From Callaeas wilsoni (taxonomy: Eukaryota > Chordata > Aves > Passeriformes > Callaeidae), in NCBI GenBank assembly GCA_013398955.1, contig VWPU01010164.1, positions 744,001 to 808,000 on the forward strand: a stretch of 64,000 bases of DNA. Reading direction: 5' to 3'. The notes beneath the pieces were generated by a model that worked only from the letters and a program-made list of their open reading frames with translations, searched no databases and had not been told where the DNA came from. A program made the position numbers and the translations under genes. Below are positions 47,701 through 60,816 of the stretch, in pieces. The stretch's first letter is position 1, and each line of letters opens with the position of its first letter.

Positions 47701-49980
47701 TGAGAGTGAGGTTCAAGCTTCCAGTTTATAAGTGAAAAAAAGAAAGCATATTAATCACATGGAATGGGATGACATCTGCTTCATCCTTCTAAAATGAAAA
47801 GTCTTGTGAACAACACATGCTGGTCTTCCAACTCTCTTCAGCTACTTACTCATATACTGAATGAAATTAAGAATCTTTATTTTGTTTATCTATTCTAAGG
47901 AATAAATATGATTTAAGTACATGAGAGATCCCAGAAATAAATGTGAATCCCAACTGAAGACAAAGTCTTGCTTCCAGACGAAGATGGAGCACTTGCATTT
48001 GCAGGTGGGATTAAGGACATGCTGCTGTTTCCAGTGTTAGCTATGATCTAGGTGATGAACCTGTTGGCTTCCCTAGCATTCAGATGACTAACTCACAGAA
48101 TCATCTCTCTCTCAGCTACAGAGGTAGCCAAAACACCTAAACCTATGCTATCACTAGACACTTAGCTTTAAAATTAAGCACAGCAATAATCAGAACTGGC
48201 CTTTTGTTGATCCACTCCAATTTGTGAAAAGGAGAGTGGGAACAGTCTTCTGTATTTGATTACAAAATCTTTTTTTTTCCCTCCTCTTTTTAAATGTTTC
48301 AGATTTTAATTTATAGAAAATCCCCTGAAGGCTGCTTTCTGATCACCCATCATGTTTTTAAGGTGCTCTTAGCTGAGGCCTCAAGAAAAAGAGTCACAAA
48401 GAAAGTATATCTGACGTGATATGGAAAGCTCTAAGCATGTTGTAACCCACAGTTGTCTTTCCCTGGACAAGACAGAAAATATTAATCTGCTAAAATAAAT
48501 TTGTCAAATATAAATTTCATTTTTAAAAGCTAGCAGATAGATAACTGAATGGAAAAGGATAACATCCTTAAATGTTTTATTTATACACAAGGAAACAATA
48601 ACATTCAGCTTGAGCCCTGAAATAATTGACTGCAACCATACAAGACCACCACAAGGTGGAGAGAGGCAGAGCAGAATTATGAAGATGAGTCTTGATATGA
48701 AAGCAAATCTAAAGTTATACAGCATTCCCACAGGATTTTTCTTCTGAAGGAGAAGGCATTGGCTTAGTCAACAATTGTTACATGATGGTTATTGATTTGA
48801 ATGGATGATTTTGTCTTAAGGCCAACCTCTGTCAAAAACAAATGCATGGTCTGCTTAAAGAAACTGCTCAGAGCATGCAATGGCAGCTAGAAATTTGCTA
48901 ACAGGCAGATTTAGTTAAAGAAATGATTAATGGAGACTGCAAAGACCTTGTAAGAAAATAACTTTTAGTTTTAGAAATACAACAGTTCTTCAAAGAGCAC
49001 ACCAAAAGCCTGTCCTTTACTCTTCACTGTATTTATTTTCTCTTTCTCATATTTTTCAGCACAGAAAATATGTCAGAGGCCTTTTATTATTAGAGAAAGA
49101 CCAAAAGGTACATGTTATATAGCTGACTCAGGACAATCTAGACCTTCCTTCATTCTGGGAGTCTCAAATTCTGTGTGAAAAATAATCATCATTAAGGTGC
49201 AAGGATGTTTTAATGCAAGTACACCAAGGCATTTCATGTATTCAATCCTAACGAAGAAATAAAAGTGTCCAGGGAATAGTTTCAAATCCTCCAAAGAGTG
49301 TGCTTACTTGTCGTATATTTGTATATAATTTTCCAGATGTCTGTTATGACAATTATTTTGGATTGTTGGATTTGTGAAGTTATGTACATTTATTGCTTTG
49401 CAGCATACTGGGTATTCAGGTTGTTGCCAAAATGCATGTATTATTTAGTCCATGAACAGCATGAATGGTCCAAGCAAAAGCAGAATAATAAAACCTCTGT
49501 TTCAATAAAATTAGTTAGTAGATCCATGATCTACATGTATTTTAATTTCTAACACATACAATTTTGTGTCTTCCAGAGACAGTTGCTACCTCATTAAAAA
49601 AAAAAAAGTATTTGGTGATTTTGCTTTCTGTGGGAATAAGGATCATACATGATCCTGCTGCTTCAGTATGTATAGGTGTCAAATCTGTAAGTTCTTAGCA
49701 ATTTTCAGATTCATTGTCAATTTCAGCTGCATCAACATTCAAATGTGTTGTTATCTACATATCTCATGAAAATGAGCACCCAAAACCACAAGTTTCCATG
49801 GAAAGAAAATATCTGGCATGAGCACTTGCCATGTAAGACATTGGAGAATCAATATGGGACAGGTCTATTACAAATTACCTAGCTTTGGAGAAAAATTTGG
49901 GTAGATCTCCCATCTTATTAAAAGAGGAAATCTATTCCTCAGTCCAAGTTCTTCTGTCACATGCAATACTTGCTGTCAGG

Positions 49981-49997
49981 AAAAAAAAAAAAAAAAA
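49981..49997 (+). repeat. Poly(A) run
   Basis: Seventeen consecutive A followed by GAAAAAG. No retrocopy body is recognisable upstream. Confidence 0.9.
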
Positions 49998-52900
49998 GAA
50001 AAAGATTCCTACCTTTCAGTACTCCTGAAATTTTATAAAGGCATTGCTTCCTTCCTTCCCTGCCCCACCATTTCCTGATGCCTAAGAATATATGGATTCC
50101 AGTGAAATTTTTAATTTAATTCATTTATCAATGCAGTCAGCCAGGAGATATGGGTTCATGGAATGCCAGGCTTCCTTAGTTGATATCAGAACTTTTTGTT
50201 TAGTGCATGAGTTTGATTTTCAGTGCATATCACTTTGTCAGGCTATTTCAGTAGCAGCTACCACCTAAGAAGAGTTTATCAAAACTATGGTAAAACTATC
50301 ATAGATTTGCCAAAAGCAGGAAAAGCAGATATGATCAGCATAATGCAAAAAGCAACTCACGGATCAGCTAAGCAGAGATGGTATTTCAAAGAGTACCTTA
50401 ACATTGAAAAAAAGGAATATACAGAACATCCTAAACATCATCAAATCTTATCTTTACATGATCTCTAAAAGGACAGCCATGCCTATATCCTGCATTGACT
50501 TCGTTATCCTTCCCACTAAGAAGTTCTTTATCAGCCATTATCACAATAATAATTCCTTCCAATGTTTTTCATGCATCTAAAACTCAGGAGAAAGGTCTTC
50601 CAGTTAGATCCTTGGAAGGACCTAGATTTTAGATTTTTTTTTCCGTAATAAGAAATTCACTTTCAGTTAGTTGCTTACTTCAAAAATAAGATTTTAAATG
50701 TTATTTATATCTGGCAGTAATCTTAAAGAAATTTGAAAAAAATTCATGAACTCAGTTATTCTGAGAATACAATACTTCTGCATTTTTTGGGACAGTGTTT
50801 ATTATTTGAGGGGTGCTTTCCATGTTTCAAGGAATTGTATCATTTAGAAATACGAAAAGGTTCTATCACCTTTTCAGCTGACCGTATGACAAGTGAATTG
50901 TCAGTGCACTGAACTCACTTCCCTTCAGACCACTTTATACAGATCCAGTTTACAAGCTAGACAGTCTTTGATACTTAGTTCAGCGTTCATTATTTCTAAT
51001 CGCCAATCCATTTAATGGTCTTGGAATGTCTTTTTCTGTCTAATCACATGTTTCTTGGTATCTGTTTCTGCCTAAAAGATATATACAGTCATTCTTTTGA
51101 AAATATAGTAATATATGAGCAAGGGGGGAATAATGAAAAGCTCTAGACAGATATTATTGTATGTATCAGTCCCTCCCTTCTTTCTTTTCTCTTTCCAGGA
51201 CTTTCCCATCACTTCCCTGACCTCTTTCCTCCCCTCTCCCATGTGTGCAAAGAACTGTCAGGAAAATTACCTGTGACCTAAACTTTTAAGAGCTTACATT
51301 GTCCCAGAAAGTAAGCCTGGTCTCCTCCAGGGAGAGAAAATGCTGTTGTTACAGATGTTTCCCTACATCCTTCTGAATTAGCTCTATACACCTTTTTACA
51401 GGGTAGAACTCAATGGAGAAGACAAGAAGCAAATCCCTCCCAAACATAAGGGGCAAGCATGAACCAGGTGGATAAAAAGACTTTCATGCTGTCAAAAAAT
51501 ATTTTGCTCTTCGCATTATTTTTAGAGAGAAAAGACAGAAGGAAGTGGACAGGCAAGAAAGAGAGAAAGAAAAAGAAAAGGACTGATAACATTTTTCTGT
51601 ATCAAAATATCTGTCCTGGGCCCAGCACCAAACTAAGTAATGATACTCTCAGAACAAAATTTGCTAAGAAAAAGAGAGAGCTAATAACTAGGGAAAAATT
51701 CCATCGTTCTTGGTCTATGCAAGTCTAGGCTTAGCATTTTTGTTGTAGGGATTGACTCTTGAAAATGCAATGGACTTCTGAAATATTTCCCTATAGGCCA
51801 GATCCCTGTTTGTCATATAAACCAGATGCCTTTTTTCTAAACAAATGCAAATAAACTTTAATGTCTACAGATGTGCTTTCATTCACTCCCCTTCCTATTT
51901 GAGTCAAGTTTCAAATAAACATTGCTTTTTCCAAGAGTTAAAAAGTAAAGAGTTACTACTTAATCTCAAGTCCAATCTGGTGTATTTCCTAGGTATATTT
52001 ATGTTTAACCACTCACATTTGGAGGTATTTATTGTACCTTTTATTTGTGTATTACATATGTCCATCTCATTATACCCTTGGTGTCTGATCCACAGAGACT
52101 ATAAATCGTTTTCTGCTCTAGAAACAGAGCAAGAGGTTTTGTACCACAGAGGAGACATGGTGCAGAAAAGCAATTGCATATAATCACTTGCAGCCATAGA
52201 AATGCATTACTATAGCATTTTTTATATATTCAGCACATTTTGAAACTAACTAGCTTGTGTCCTAGCAGCAAGGAGCTGCTGCAGTAACAGCAGATCAAAG
52301 CAGGTTTCAAATAATTTCAAGAGGTAATACAGATTATTTCATTCTAATCTTTCAGTGGCTGCATCTGACTATCTAGTCCTATGCTTCTGTAATTCTTCTT
52401 GGTGAATTCGTTGTCCTTTACCCTGTTTTAGATCACATATGTTCAGGATTTAATGTTTGAGATGCCTAAAATGAAGCTGTGAAAATTACAACAAAAATGA
52501 AGTGGATTAGATTTTATTATTATAATTTCGAGAATGGAAAAAAAAAATCATGTGGGCTGTGTGTTTGCATCTCTTTTTACCATCACAAAAAATTGAAATC
52601 ACGCCAGCATTAAAGGTAGGCTATTGTAGATTCTTTTTAAAATTGTTTTTAGATGTAAAGATAAACAACAATTAAACTGACATTTCAGGAAGATATTATT
52701 AAGACATTTATTAATCTGGATAGTAGGAAATTTCAATTTCCAATGGCCTTTCTCTTGCATAGCCTTTGCAGACATTGAAGTCCATAAAGAAGAAATTAGA
52801 GAGCAATTTGAGAATTCAGCAGCAATAGACCAGCAGAACTGGATGATATTTACCAAAGAGACCAGAAGAAATGCAGTGAAACTGGCACTAACACAATATA

Positions 52901-55900
52901 ACCTTAAAGATCAGAAGTATTCCTAGCTGTAGAAAGGTTTTTCTAAGCTATCTTTTTTCTAGGAAAGACAGTCCTTTTCAGGATGGAGAAGCAGAACCTG
53001 GGCATTTTAGCATTGTATTTTCTAGTTTTCTTGTCTCTGTAGCTACTATGGGTTGAGTGGTAGCTTGCATTTGAAAAAGCTGTGGTCCAGATGCTGTTTC
53101 AATCCATGTTCTTTAATGTTGTCTGTAAATTTGGAGCAAAGTCCAAACCAGTTAATCAGACACAACTAGACATTGAAGTGAAAAAGACAACACGATATTT
53201 CTCTTCCTGGCTCATGTAATTCTGTACATTCTGTAATTCCATAAAATTTGATGATTGGATATGGAAGTGGAGGTCAGTGCACAGGATGTATTTACTCTTT
53301 TGCTCTGCACAGACCGGGTGTGTGTAGATCTATGAAAAGCATGTAACTCAATTCCCAACAGTATTTTGCAAAAAATGGACACATTAAGGGTAAGTGCATG
53401 GCCACAACAGCAGAAACACACAGAAAGGCTATTTCACATTCCTGATTCATGGTGTATGGAGGTTTAGCTGACCATGTTTCTGAAAGGGTCTCTGGAAACG
53501 CTGGAGTACCCCAGAGTGAAGCAGGCCTACCTGCTGTAGGTACATTATATCTGCCTCATGAAAAAGGCAGGATACTCAGTATCAGCAGGGAAAAGACTGA
53601 GTTTGAGAGTTGCATTTTTATTGGCATTTTCCAGTTTTCATATAATTTCAGTGGCAAATAGTTGTTAATATTGAGTGAATGAAGTTGTTCCAGTTGTACT
53701 ACATTTGAAGGCTTTCAATACGCTCTCCTACAGTTTGTGAAGCAGTTCTACTCCTAATTAGCATCTTTGTTGGCACAACTCATCAATGGAGATGCCAGAG
53801 ACAGAGAGCTGGTTTGTATACGAGACTGCTGAAGCAGAGCATTTACAGAAGTGCTTAATTTTAACCACCATAATTTTAATCCTATACATGAGTCAACATC
53901 TGTACAAGGAGAAGTTTGCTGGATCAGAGAAAGATTACTAACAGCCTGAAGAACCTGGAAAACTTAGAGATTTCAGAGGCTTCTCTCTCAAAAAGAGCTA
54001 TATTTACACTCTGATAAGCCATATATCTGCAGAAAAACTTCAACATCAGGTCTATGATCTTTTAATTTTAATTGCTATTAGAAAGTAGGGTGGATACACA
54101 CTTTAAAATCTCTACTTTCTTGACTGTAATAGTATCTAGCTTATTTTCTTAAAATTGGTATTCACGTTCCAAAAAGAACCTGGTTCATACTGCCACAGGT
54201 TTATAGAACTTGTAGGGTAAAGGGAATTTTTTTTCTCCACCTCCTTGCTGTTTAGACTGCACAGCATGGCACTGGTGCATTACATTTTACAGGTGCTACT
54301 GATCTACTCAGATATTCCTGTGTCTTCCCTTGCTGTGCAAACTAAGGGCAGAATTGAAGTTTCTGGTATTTATTTCTAATTTTGTTTGCCCTGTCAAAGG
54401 TAAGATGTAAAAATGATTTTTTTTCTCTATTCAGAAAGTTCCTGTGCAAAAACATGTGAATGCAAGTATTTTCTGAATATTATCATACTAAAAACTTTCA
54501 AAAATAGTTTGCTATTGAGAAGTCTAATATTAAAGATAGTCTAAGACCTCTAAGCTCATCTAAATCTAATATTGTCTAGGAAGAAATATGTCTACAGTTA
54601 CAGCCACAATTCTAACCCTATTAAATCTAAACTGAAAATCTCATGCCAGGTAATTCTAACTCTTAACACTAAATTTTAGTTTAAATCTAATTCAGACTTT
54701 CCTGGTTCATCCACTCTATCATAACCTCTAGAAAGTAAAGAAACAATAAACATTAGAGGATTAATATTGAAAGCCTATTAAGAGAGCTGGCTCACACTTA
54801 AAAAACAATTTAGTGTTTCATAACTGGAATTGGATTTAGTAATATTTGCCATTGGGAATGAGCTTTTGCTTCTACAAATCTAATTCCAACATACAAAATA
54901 TGCATCTCTTTTTATCTCAAATGCAAATAAATTGCACAATTTAAGCTCTGAATTTAATGAAAAAGATGTTTTGAAGTCTTAATTATAATTAAATTCCAGA
55001 ACTCCAAATAGAGCTTTACATGTGCAACTTTGTGCAGAACTTGACTCAGAGATTGATTCAGATTTGTTTCTGGTCATCAACTGTTTTTTCATGGGGCGAG
55101 ACTTTTTGTTTGATTATTTGTTTGGTTGGTTGTTTGTTGTTTTGCTGCAGTATGCAACTCAACCAAGATATACATATGACATTTGGTGTGGAGCCAAAAG
55201 TCATTTGAAACGAAAATTTCCTCTGGCTCTGTTCAAATCAGTCCTCCACTTTATGAGGTTGCCCTTCTTCCAGATGGAACAGTTTTGGAAACAAAGGTAG
55301 GTAGTGCTACAAATGCCTAGCTAGATGCAGAGATTAGTAACCAGTCCACCACTTTTCTAAAACATTTCTGCTGCTGTAACCCCATGACCTCACACACACA
55401 GTTCATTCACTAGGGCTTTTTAGTAGAGTCGATATCAGTAAGGTTAAAGCTTTATTCAGGCACCAAAGAGAGCCCTAGATATGCGGTAGGAAAGCAACCA
55501 AGTAATAACTTTCTCTGGTAATTCTGTCCAGAGCTTTGTCTAAAAACAAATTCCTGGGAATAAAATCTTGTGATTTTGTGGTGCTTTTTGTTGATTTTAT
55601 TTTATGGTTCTGTCTATTTTTATTCTTCTCTGATTCTATTTAATTTGAACCTAATTCTGCAGAACCTGCATGGAGACTACTCACTTCTACCGGCAAACAT
55701 TGGCCTATAGGATTTTAGTGAGAGTTTTACTCATTCTTTATCATTTCTTTCCTACATGCTATGTACTATATTGGGTTCAAGGCAAAGGAAAATTAGTCCT
55801 TGTATGATTTATGCTTGTACAGGGACAGATTGTCCTCTGGTGTAGCTCCATGGTTACTGACAGAGAGATGCCAATTTAGCCTGCTGAAGATGTGACTTCC

Positions 55901-56849
55901 TGCAGTCAGCATGGAGGTAACTGTAAGCAAGATGACTTTCGGGAAGAATTGTAAGCATTCATCATTTAAGAATGTCTTTGTGAGATTAAAACAGGAAGAA
56001 TGTATCATTTTAATGTTTACGTTTTCTTCAGTCTCTAGTATCTGTACTTCTCAAGATTGTCTCTCTGCATATAAACATATCCATGCATACATATCCAAAT
56101 ACACTTATAAACAAATATCATGTCTGCAGTGATCGAAACACACTGACATGAGTGACAACCCCAGAGGGAAAATAACAAAGAGACTGAAGAAGTCTGTATC
56201 CTGAATCGCTATATAATCTCATTATAGTAAAATAGAAAACACTGAAGGAGAATTCTCTCCGGAGAATAACAGCAGAGTAGGTAATGGGCAGGTTATACAA
56301 TAAATTTTTTACTTTTCTAATGTGCTACACAGTCTTAGCATCTACACACTTTTTCTTGTGTGTTTTCTCAAGCAAGTGATTATTTAAGGAATCTATTTAA
56401 AAATAACAACAAATACTGCAGACTATTATGGGACAATAACACAAAGCAACTCATAATTTTATGTTATGTTTTACATATGTAAGAAAAACAAGATGATCTT
56501 AGAAACCTGTCTTCTTCCTAATTGTGATTTTAGTTTTTTCTTTTTTTTTTAATTCAAGTAATATGCACAATAGGTGGAGAGAAGCCAAAGCAATTAATCA
56601 GAGAACTGTCTGATGGCAAAAGAAAGATCAATCACTAGAGAAAGAAAGGTACAAAATAAAAAGAGTTTGATGAAGTGAGGCCAATTCTTCATCCTTTTCT
56701 TTTTATTCTCAATATGAAATAGAAAAAGGAATCATTTTCTTTAAACTTTAAAGGAATCACTTAGCGACCAAAGGGTATAATGATAGAAAGTCTCGAAGTA
56801 AATTATATTCATTATAAAATGTTAAATGGTCACTCTCTTGCCTGGTCAG

Positions 56850-56878
56850 AAAAAAATACAAAAAAAAAAAAAAGAAAG
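56850..56878 (+). repeat. A-rich tract
   Basis: AAAAAATAC then 13 A and GAAAG. Simple low-complexity DNA. Confidence 0.9.
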
Positions 56879-58609
56879 TTGCAACTCTTTGAGGTATATA
56901 TGCAAAATCCCATGCTCAGATTAAAACACAGGACCATGTGAAAAAGCATTTAATCGTTTTAAGCAAGTTTAGTAGACATATGTCCCTTTCACAAAAGGCA
57001 GACAATAGCTGGCATCCCTCGGTGATTCCTGCTCTGCTAAGAATGAGAACAGATTGAATGCAGATGAAGATCAAACCTGCCTCACATCTCTAGAAGTGGT
57101 GGGTGAAGGTTAGAAAATGTAGACAGAGCAGTGCAGGAGAGCAACAAAGCTGTTGTACGTGCTGCCAGGCAAAGGTTTTATAAGCTCGGCATGAGACTTA
57201 TTGGTATTTACTTCACAAGCAGAGTTGTGAATTGCAAAATAAAGCATGGCCCAGAGATGCTCTAGAGGAAAACTTTCAAACTCGAGTATGCCTGGAAAAG
57301 AAAAAGAAGAATGATCCAATAGGGAAAACACTAAGTTTGATATATCTGATCACAGTTCTGTGCTCAGTCACAGGCTTTCTGCTTCATCAGGTCAAATGTA
57401 AGGATTAGATTCTTGAGACAGATGTGTTTAGGTACAAAAATATGGAGTCTTGCATATAAAACTTGCAGTATCCACATTTCTCTTACTGGATGTGCATAAT
57501 GCTGCCTAAATCCTTAGAACAAGTTCTGCATGTCTTTGTAGCAGCAAATTTTCAAAAGTTTTGCCCAGTTGGCCCTCATATGTATAAACACTAAAAATTA
57601 TCACAGCCACACTTCTTGTCTTCTTCCTCCTCTACCCCACTCACTCCAAAACACCACCACAGGACACATCACCTTCATTGTCTCCCTGGAGGTCAGAAGT
57701 TGAATTTCATGCTTCTTCCCTTCGCTAAGGGATGTTCTTCTGACTCTGAACTGAGTGCCTTAGAGCCTTCTTGTTACACTAGTGAGAAGCCAACATTTAT
57801 CATGCAGATGATTCTAGAAGTTAAACCACTTGTTTTAAAAGGGAGATGGAGGGAAGATATGCTATTCTGGGTGTGAGACAGATAGACTTGGGGTTAGTCT
57901 TTCCCTTTGCCAGTTGACTCTTCCACATTTCACACACCTTCTTAGAACCAGATAAAAACTTAAAATATATTACATTCATAAATTGAGCCTACTCACCTCT
58001 GGAAGTATTCCTTTTTACTCTGAAGACCTTCAAACCTTATGTCTTCTATATATTTTTCCTCTGCTGTACCCAGTAAAAATGATGGCGTGCAATCAAATTT
58101 AAAAAATAAGGGTTTTTTTCCACCAATTTTTGTGGTCTTTTTTGTTTGGCATCTTGCTTTTTTTTTCTTTACAGTAGGTCTACTGCTGAGATCCATGGGA
58201 AAATACCTATTGCTATTTATTATATGAATTACTGGATTAAAATCCTTTTTTATCTCACGCACTTCCTGAAATTTCTGTGTATCCATCACCAAGAATTTTT
58301 GTGATCTCAGTTGACAGTAATTGTCTTAGTGAATTTCTGGAATCTTCAAAGCAAGGAACATCTTGAAAAGGCTGTGATGAAGGAACACTTCAAGTCAGTT
58401 CTTACACAATACTTTCCTGGTAATTGCTTTCCTGATAATGGCATGGGCAGTGACTGTCTGTAAAAACTCTATATGAACTAAAGTTCAAATTTAGGACTAT
58501 CCAATTGTGGAACTATATTCCAGACTAATTCATGTGCACAAGTTCTAAGTCCAACATTGCAAATTTTGCATGTTAAACTGATACCGTCTACAACTTCCTC
58601 ACAGGAGAA

Positions 58610-58920
58610 AGCTGAGAAGCAGGTACAGAGCTCTTTTCTCTGGTGATCAGGGAGGACCCAAGGGAATGGCCCAAAGCTGTGTCAGGGGACGTTTATGTTG
58701 GGTATCAGGAAAAGGTTCATTACTCAGAGGATGTTTGGGTACAGGAACAAGCTCCCCAGGGAATTGGCCAAAGGACCAAGCCTGACAGAGTTCCAGAGGA
58801 CTCTTGACATCTCAGGCACGTGGTGTGATTCTCAGGCTGTGCTGTGCAGGGCCAGAACTTGGGCTTTGATGCTCCTGGTAGATCCCATCCCAGGTCAGGA
58901 TATTCTGTGATTCTGTGATA
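58610..58920 (+). mobile_element. CR1 LINE 3'UTR with intact octamer tail
   Basis: Landmarks in order: CAGAGCTCTTTTCTCTGGTGA, GGAATGGCCCAAAGCTGTGTCAGGGGACGTTTATGTTGG, GGTATCAGGAAAAGGTTCATTACTCAGAGGATG, CAAGCTCCCCAGGGAATTGG, ACCAAGCCTGACAGAGTTCC, TCTCAGGCACGTGGTGTGATTCTCAGG and the tail ATATTCTGTGATTCTGTGATA. This CR1 subtype differs from the ones at 11 and 31.7 kb (it has the AAGCTGTGTCAGGGG segment). It ends at a clean octamer tail and is one of the better preserved copies here. Frames of 66-71 codons on both strands across it are not genes. Confidence 0.93.
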
Positions 58921-60774
58921 CAGTGGCACACTAGAAGTCTTTTCTTAGAGGAAATACCTGAACTCTGTGTACACAAATAATATTTATAACCTTGTGTTTC
59001 AAAATATGGCAATATTGTACATTAAATCTACACCTACCTCTGTGTGGCTTTTGATTTCTCACAATATTAAGAAGTTTTGATGTTCTATTGTTGCATTTAT
59101 GTTTCATTTTTTTCCAGTCTCAGGATTTTGTTCAGTGTGTCAATCTGTCAGTTCACACATAAAGATGTATTTTGTGAACTTGTAAAATTGCAAACTAAAC
59201 CTCTGAAGTTTTTCAAATAATTACAGGCACTGTCTGTTTTTTCTGCTTTGTATTAGATCTGTTTTGGTTTTTATTTGACACTTTTCATTTCAGTATTAAG
59301 ACCCATAATGTTCCAACATACATTCAAGATTTTACTCTGCAGTAATTCTATGCATCAGTTTCCATATCACAAAAGCTTCAAGTATCCAAAGAGATGCACT
59401 AATTTTCCAAAGATAGTATGCTTTACTAAAGGTTTTTATATAATGCAGAACTCTTCAAAATCTAGAGCACAGAATTTTCTATTCCCAGAAAGGGTTTCCA
59501 AATTTGTTTATTGTAAAAAGTACCACTTTTTGTAAGATACCTACATCCAGTTTCAGTCTAGGAAATTCTAGATTAAGTCTTCATTTTTACCACATTTCAG
59601 AATTTACATGTACTGAGAAAAGATTCTGTGATAAATCTCAGAATATTCTGGCATAAAAGGATGGTGTAGCCAGGGGAATGTAAGCAACAAGCCAGGCTGA
59701 TTGCAGATAAGCAGTTGCTCTTGACATTAAGCAGATTATAATAATTATGGGATACATTTATCTCAGTTAAAGAATTTAATTCTGACTGTTTACAAAAATG
59801 CCTATTGTAACTGCTTCCAAAGCTTACGCCTCTCGTTCAGTATCTGGATATACTTCGTGTTGTGTGATTCAAGAATTTTGGCTTGTTGCATTTGGTCTGT
59901 GTCACAAAGAGAAAGAATGGTGCTTTTCAACTGGGAGAAATCTTACCAGAAAAATAATACACCGAGAACTACTTGTTCTGGTATAGTTACCTGGGAGGGA
60001 ACACCATAATGGTCTAGCTATGACTGGAATCCAAATTCTCAAATGAAGACTCTTTGCAAAGAAAGGCGGAAAATGTTCTGTGAAGGAAAGAGAGCACAGA
60101 CAGCAGCAAGCTGGGTCAGCTGTGGTGCTTTTATGGCAGCATCCAACATGAGATGAATAAGACCCAGCTAGAAGAGCGGGATGAGGCCACCAGTGCACAG
60201 TAACAGCATTATTCCAGCTTGTGAAGAACTGCACACATAAAAATTTTTATGATAGCTATTTCATGTTAAGGTTCATCTTACAAAACTTACTTAAAATTGA
60301 GATAAGCTGGACAAAGAAAACCTGCCAGCCTTTTCAATTCTAAGTGTTATTTAATAACAGTAAGTAGTTTTTTTTTTGGGTAAATCTCTACTTCTTGTGC
60401 TGTCTCACAGGAAAATAGTTGATTTTCTCAGTCTTTAAGCAGCTCTTGGATTTTCAAAATTTTCTTGCTTTACAGTGCTCAAATAATTAAACTCTGAATC
60501 ATATTATCTCCAGACATCTGGGATTCTGGGAGGCAATTAATGAAAAATTGAGTAGTCTTGGGAGTGTCTTCAGTGAGCTTGGTCTCCAAAACAATTGGTC
60601 TGTTGTCCAAAGCTTTTGGTCCAAGAAAATATGAATTTTCCTATGCCAAAAGACGAGAGATTTTTGCAAGGTTAGCAGTTACAAAAATTTTATCCACTTG
60701 AGCTATCACAAAGAGATATTGTTCAGTATCAATATTTGCAGAAAATAATGCAGGACTACTCCTTTCTTTGTACT

Positions 60775-60816
60775 CTTTTTTTATTTTTTTTATTTTTTTT
60801 TTTTTTTTTTTTATTC
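60775..60816. repeat. T-rich tract
   Basis: Runs of 8-9 T separated by single A lead into a run of 20 T (60793-60812). On the minus strand it is an A-rich tract. No retrocopy body is recognisable on the minus strand. Confidence 0.9.

Larger units (their letters stand above)
44786..58609. other. Long stretch without recognised genes or transposable elements
   Basis: In 13.8 kb I recognise no CR1, LTR or gene, unlike the flanks. It holds only simple sequence: a run of 17 A at 49981-49997, an A-rich tract at 56850-56878, and scattered T runs. Open frames reach about 112 codons (51845-52183, plus) and 99 codons (57993-58292, minus). None shows a domain, a conserved motif or exon-like splice sites. 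A segment at about 46700-46965 has mixed composition and looks less decayed than its surroundings, possibly a conserved non-coding element, but this cannot be judged from one sequence. Confidence 0.55.

Noticed and set aside
59902..60234. 110-codon minus-strand frame, Cys/Ser/His-rich
   Set aside because: The cysteines show no regular zinc-finger spacing, and there is no gene context.
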